Of a stretch of 64,000 nt of DNA, positions 60,269 to 64,000 are shown piece by piece. The position numbers and the translations under genes are program-made. The stretch is from NCBI GenBank assembly GCA_001606155.1, contig LODT01000037.1:1054001-1118000 (forward strand), read 5' to 3'. The first letter of the stretch is position 1, and every line of letters starts with the position of its first letter. The notes under the pieces were generated by a model, which had not been told where the DNA came from, made no database searches, and worked only from the letters and a program-made list of their open reading frames with translations. Source of the DNA: Tieghemostelium lacteum (Eukaryota > Evosea > Eumycetozoa > Dictyosteliales > Raperosteliaceae).

Positions 60269-61109
60269 TGCAATGTGTTCAAAAAGATTAATGAAAGAAG
60301 AAGAAAATTATGAAAAATTTTATCATATTAGAAAAACACATTTTCTTAGAAAATAAAAGGCGGGGTTTTTTTTATATTGGAATTAATTCAGGTGTTGATT
60401 GAGTTTTTGAGTATAAACTGCAAAAAAGGGAAAAATAACAAATACACAAATTGAATCATATGAAGTAATCGTGATAATTTTATAAATGGGAAAATTTAGC
60501 AAAGTAACCATTTCCAATCCCAATCTTTAAATCATTTTGAAATAAAGATGACAATTTGTTTAACGTTATAAATTTCACGTTTAAACATTAAGTTATAAAA
60601 TTTTTTTTATAAATAAAATTGGGTTTTGAGGACAAATTTATTTGAATATGATAAAGGCAAATATTCAATTTTTTTGAAAATTTTTTTTTATTTTTTCAAA
60701 GTCAACAATTGTAACATTATTATTTAGTTTTTAGAGAAAGTTAGTATTATTAAAACTTGTGTAATGGATATTAGTATTGTATAACAATTATGGAGAAGAT
60801 AGCATTTCATGTTCAACTATCAAAAACCCAATTATAATTTAAATTTGGCTTTTAAAAAATTAATATTACCACCAGTTATATAAATAAATTTTATAAAAAT
60901 CACAAACACCAACACTCTTTATTGGTGGAACCCAACAACAATCACCCATTTAAAAGTTTAAAAAAAAAACAAAATAACTTAACTGTTTATAATCAACAAC
61001 CATCTTCTCACTCACTCTCTTTTGTTTTTTTCAATTAATTCCTATATTCAAAATTTTTTAAATATACAAATACTAAATCAAAATTTTTATTATTTAAATC
61101 TAACCAATC
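60269..61109. other. Divergent promoter region of BRCT gene and paxillin gene
   Basis: 841 bp of AT-rich DNA. No gene is seen. Poly-A and poly-T tracts and a CA-rich stretch (about 60900-60950) lie toward the paxillin start, which is consistent with a long 5' UTR. Confidence 0.45.
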
Positions 61110-62807
61110 ATGTCAATTCAAGGATTACAAATGGATGATTTAGATCTTTTATTAGCCGATCTTGATAGACCAAAAAGCACAACACAGGTCAAACCAGTCA
61201 CAGCTAGTAACAGTAGTAGTGCCAACACAAAAACCAGTTATGAATCCAATGACATTAATAATGAAATTCAATCTATTATTGATGAATTGGATTCACAACC
61301 CACACCAGGTGTATCTGTAAAACAACCAACTGTTGTAAATGTTAATAATGTATCATTTTCAGTTTCACAATCTCAACCTCAAAATAATAATAGCAACAAC
61401 AACAACAACAGTAACAGTAATGGTAGTTATTATCAAAATGAAAATCTTCAAGACGCAGGTGATGATTTGGATTCATTGATGGCATCATTGAATACTTCAA
61501 TTACAACTGCACTAAAAGCAGTTCCAACTCCAGAAGAATCTCAAAAATTAGAAGAACAACAAGTACAACAACAGAAACCACAATATACATCAACTACTAA
61601 AGTTAACAGTGCAAATGGCGGAGTAGTTACATCATCAGCATCATTAGCAAAGAAACCATCCACAACACCATCACAACCATCATATAAACAAGCACCAGTA
61701 CCACAACAACAACCACAACAAAGTTCATCAGCATCCTTATCAACAGATGATTTAGATGAACTATTAAAGAACCTATCACCACAACAACCATCTGTAGTTA
61801 CAGTTCCACCACCTGTTAATAGTAATGTACCAAAAGCAACACCAGTAAATCACAATCATAATATTAATAACAATTTCAACGCACAACCAGTTAAACCAGT
61901 AAATCACACACCATCAACCGCAACCACCAATTTCAATGTAAAAACAACAACATCAAACAATCAATTTTCCAATACACCATTAGCACAACCACCTAAACCA
62001 ACAGCCAACAAGGTATTGGCTGGTGATGACTTAGATAATCTATTGAATAATTTGACTATTCAAATTGATGATATTGACAGCAGTGGACCAACTAGTAGAG
62101 GTACTTGTGGTGGATGTAGAAAACCAATCTATGGTGAGAGCATCCAAGCCATGGGTAAATTCTATCATCCAGAGCATTTTGCCTGTCAAAACTGTCAGAA
62201 TCCACTAGGAACTCGTAACTTTTACGAACAAGATGGTCTACCACATTGTGAGAAATGCTATCAAGAGTTGTTTTGTGCACGTTGTGCTCATTGTGATGAC
62301 CCAATTTCAGATCGTTGCATTACAGCTCTCGGTAAGAAATGGCATGTACACCACTTTGTATGCACACAGTGTTTGAAACCATTTGAAGGTGGTAACTTTT
62401 TTGAGAGAGATGGTCGTCCTTATTGTGAGGCTGACTTTTATTCCACCTTTGCCTCTAGATGTGGTGGTTGTAATCAACCAATTCGTGGTGAGTGTATCAA
62501 TGCTCTAGGAACCCAATGGCACCCAGAACATTTTGTCTGCCAATATTGCCAGAAATCATTTAGTGGTGGTACATTCTTTGAATATGGTGGTAAACCTTAT
62601 TGTGATATTCACTATCATCAACAAGCTGGTTCTGTTTGTGCTGGTTGTGGAAAAGCTGTAAGTGGTCGTTGTGTAGATGCTCTCGATAAGAAATGGCATC
62701 CTGAACATTTTGTATGTGCATTCTGTATGAATCCTCTAGCTGGTGGTGCCTATACTGCAAATAACGGTAAACCATATTGTAAAGTTTGTCATTCAAAATT
62801 ATTCTAA
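61110..62807 (+). CDS. paxB: Paxillin homologue (PaxB-type), four LIM domains
   Basis: A single exon of 565 residues. LD motifs are visible at residues 8-20 (MDDLDLLLADLDR), about 115-130 (DDLDSLMASLN), 209-222 (DDLDELLKNLSP) and 303-318 (DDLDNLLNNLT), separated by Asn/Gln/Pro/Thr-rich linkers. Four LIM zinc modules fill the C-terminus from residue 331 to 562, each beginning CGGC, CARC, CGGC or CAGC with paired Cys/His knuckles and spaced by about 59 residues, as in animal paxillin. The protein localises to cell-substrate contacts and controls adhesion, migration and development. LD motifs bind FAK-, vinculin- or GIT-like partners and LIM domains target to adhesions. It is almost the same length as human paxillin (557-591). 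Confidence 0.95.
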   Translation: MSIQGLQMDDLDLLLADLDRPKSTTQVKPVTASNSSSANTKTSYESNDINNEIQSIIDELDSQPTPGVSVKQPTVVNVNNVSFSVSQSQPQNNNSNNNNNSNSNGSYYQNENLQDAGDDLDSLMASLNTSITTALKAVPTPEESQKLEEQQVQQQKPQYTSTTKVNSANGGVVTSSASLAKKPSTTPSQPSYKQAPVPQQQPQQSSSASLSTDDLDELLKNLSPQQPSVVTVPPPVNSNVPKATPVNHNHNINNNFNAQPVKPVNHTPSTATTNFNVKTTTSNNQFSNTPLAQPPKPTANKVLAGDDLDNLLNNLTIQIDDIDSSGPTSRGTCGGCRKPIYGESIQAMGKFYHPEHFACQNCQNPLGTRNFYEQDGLPHCEKCYQELFCARCAHCDDPISDRCITALGKKWHVHHFVCTQCLKPFEGGNFFERDGRPYCEADFYSTFASRCGGCNQPIRGECINALGTQWHPEHFVCQYCQKSFSGGTFFEYGGKPYCDIHYHQQAGSVCAGCGKAVSGRCVDALDKKWHPEHFVCAFCMNPLAGGAYTANNGKPYCKVCHSKLF

Positions 62808-63245
62808 AATCACATAATCTCAAACCAACCCATTCACACCTAAAACCAAAAAACAACAAACAAACAAAAAAAATTAATCAAGATTTCATGTGAATTCACT
62901 TCGCCACTCCCCTTGTTTCTCCCCAAACCCCTTAATTTTTTTTTTTTTGTTTTTCACACCATCTTTACAAATACCTCATTCCTGTCAACTGGGACCCTAT
63001 TTAATCATTAATAAAAAACTAAATAATAATAAAAATTCAAATTAGAAAGTTCTTAAAAACACAAATTTGTAAAATTGATCATTTTTGATTTTTAAAATTT
63101 AATAAAAAATTTTTTTTTTTTCTAAATTAATTTTATTTTTTTATTTGTATATAATTTTGTATCTTTTTTTTTAAATATTTTCCACAAAAATTTTCACAAT
63201 TTCTTTACATATATATATATTTTATTTTACAGTTTTTAATATTAA
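62808..63245. other. Intergenic: paxillin 3' flank and BTG/Tob promoter
   Basis: The start is C/A-rich (paxillin 3' UTR), then poly-T tracts up to the BTG/Tob gene. No gene is seen. Confidence 0.45.
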
Positions 63246-64000
63246 ATGTCACCTTATGCTGAATTGAACCCAGATAATGAAGCCACTGAACATCAACAAC
63301 CCAATCATATAAATACAAGTACAAATTCTCTACCTAACACAAATAATGCAATTAGTAGTAATATAGAAGGTAATATATACATCCTCACACGTAAAAATAC
63401 ACAATTGTTTTGGAATAGATAATAGAGCACAGGGAGGGTATTATATGATAGGAGGGAACAATGAGTCAGAGCCACATTACAATGACATTCAGATTATCTA
63501 TTCAAAAAAAATGGAAGAATAATATCATTATAATCATCACTATTACCTCTAAGAACATCTAGAATTCTAATTCTCAAATCATTATCTTCTTTTTTTTTAA
63601 TTTTTAAAAATTTTTTTTTATTTTTTTTCATTTGGGAACGCATATGTTACAAATTATAACTACAACGACAACAAAACAGATATAGAGTTATATTTAAGTA
63701 CCTATAGTAGTGATTTTCCAGAGTTGGTGGTGGGAGCCTGTTGGTGGGCAGATTCATTGTCAAAATTGAACCAAACCATACCAAAAGAGAATATAAAAAG
63801 ATTTAGAAAAGAGTTAATTATAGGACTTAGAGATAGAATAAAAGGACATTGGTATCCGGATGCTCCAGAAAGAGGACAAGGTTATCGTGCAGTTGTCTGT
63901 GAGGAGACAACTGACCGTCTTCTAATGGATGCAGCCAAGAAATCTGATATCAATGGTAACTTTAGATCTTTCTTTAAACAGAATACAACCATGTGGATTG
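63246..64000 (+). CDS. BTG/Tob family anti-proliferative protein (5' part; runs off window end)
   Basis: Exon 1 (63246-63369) codes MSPYAELNPD and an Asn/Thr-rich leader. Exon 2 starts at 63680 after a 310-bp intron, the longest in the window, and is open to the edge. Residues from about 43 on form the BTG domain: ELVVGACWWADSL, FRKELIIGLRDRI, then the box A/B-type GHWYPDAPERGQGYRAV, and DRLLMDAAKKSDI. BTG/Tob proteins bind the CAF1/CNOT7 deadenylase and promote poly(A) shortening and growth arrest. With PAT1 it is the second mRNA-decay gene in the last 10 kb. The C-terminus is outside the window. Confidence 0.85.

Overview
The window is nuclear DNA from a dictyostelid social amoeba. The evidence is the AT-rich composition with long poly-A/T tracts, short introns (about 55-160 bp) starting GTAAGT or GTATGT, Asn/Gln/Thr/Ser homopolymers in proteins, short intergenic spaces, and lineage-typical families: tiger/IPT-TIG adhesion proteins, ComC-type EGF proteins, a TSET/TPLATE subunit and a paxillin B-type LIM protein. 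It does not look as AT-rich as D. discoideum, so another dictyostelid is likely. The species cannot be fixed from the sequence alone. Exon models were built by hand from splice sites and phase, and each two- to seven-exon model listed as intact closes in frame.

Layout. 1-2.2 kb: 5' part of a B-box/Sel1 gene (minus). 2.7-11.2 kb: a minus-strand tandem array of four tiger (Tgr-like) IPT/TIG adhesion genes, two intact, one with a frameshift and one an internally deleted relic; the first three share a MADS/MEF2-like box just upstream of the start. 11.3-15.1 kb: TPLATE-like subunit. 16.2-19.9 kb: CARMIL-like PH-LRR protein. 20.1-32.7 kb: a tandem comC-like region containing two full ComC-like EGF receptors, two nearly identical small secreted MRH-like proteins, a comC tail fragment, and an unexplained 1.2 kb patch with a perfect 25-nt inverted repeat. 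32.8-64 kb: mostly single-copy housekeeping genes. These are a CH-DH-PH-PX RhoGEF, PHAX-like protein, calponin/zinc-ribbon protein, sedolisin, an F-box/LRR-like gene with a frameshift, FEN1, a VPS9 RabGEF, a Rab1-type GTPase, mitochondrial enoyl-CoA hydratase, a Rac-like GTPase lacking the catalytic Gln, FANCD2, PAT1, a bacterial-looking DHFR, a tandem BRCT protein, paxillin, and the start of a BTG/Tob gene.

How the genes relate. The left half holds two multicopy families of single-pass surface proteins. In both, the membrane-proximal part is homogenised between copies while the distal ectodomain or the tail differs. This is the pattern expected of self-recognition and adhesion genes, and the tgr array plus comC cluster is the best candidate for an unusual system here. 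TPLATE, CARMIL-like, RhoGEF, VPS9, Rab, Rac and paxillin act in membrane traffic, actin and adhesion. FEN1, FANCD2 and the BRCT protein act in DNA maintenance. No tRNA, rRNA, CRISPR array or clear transposon was found.
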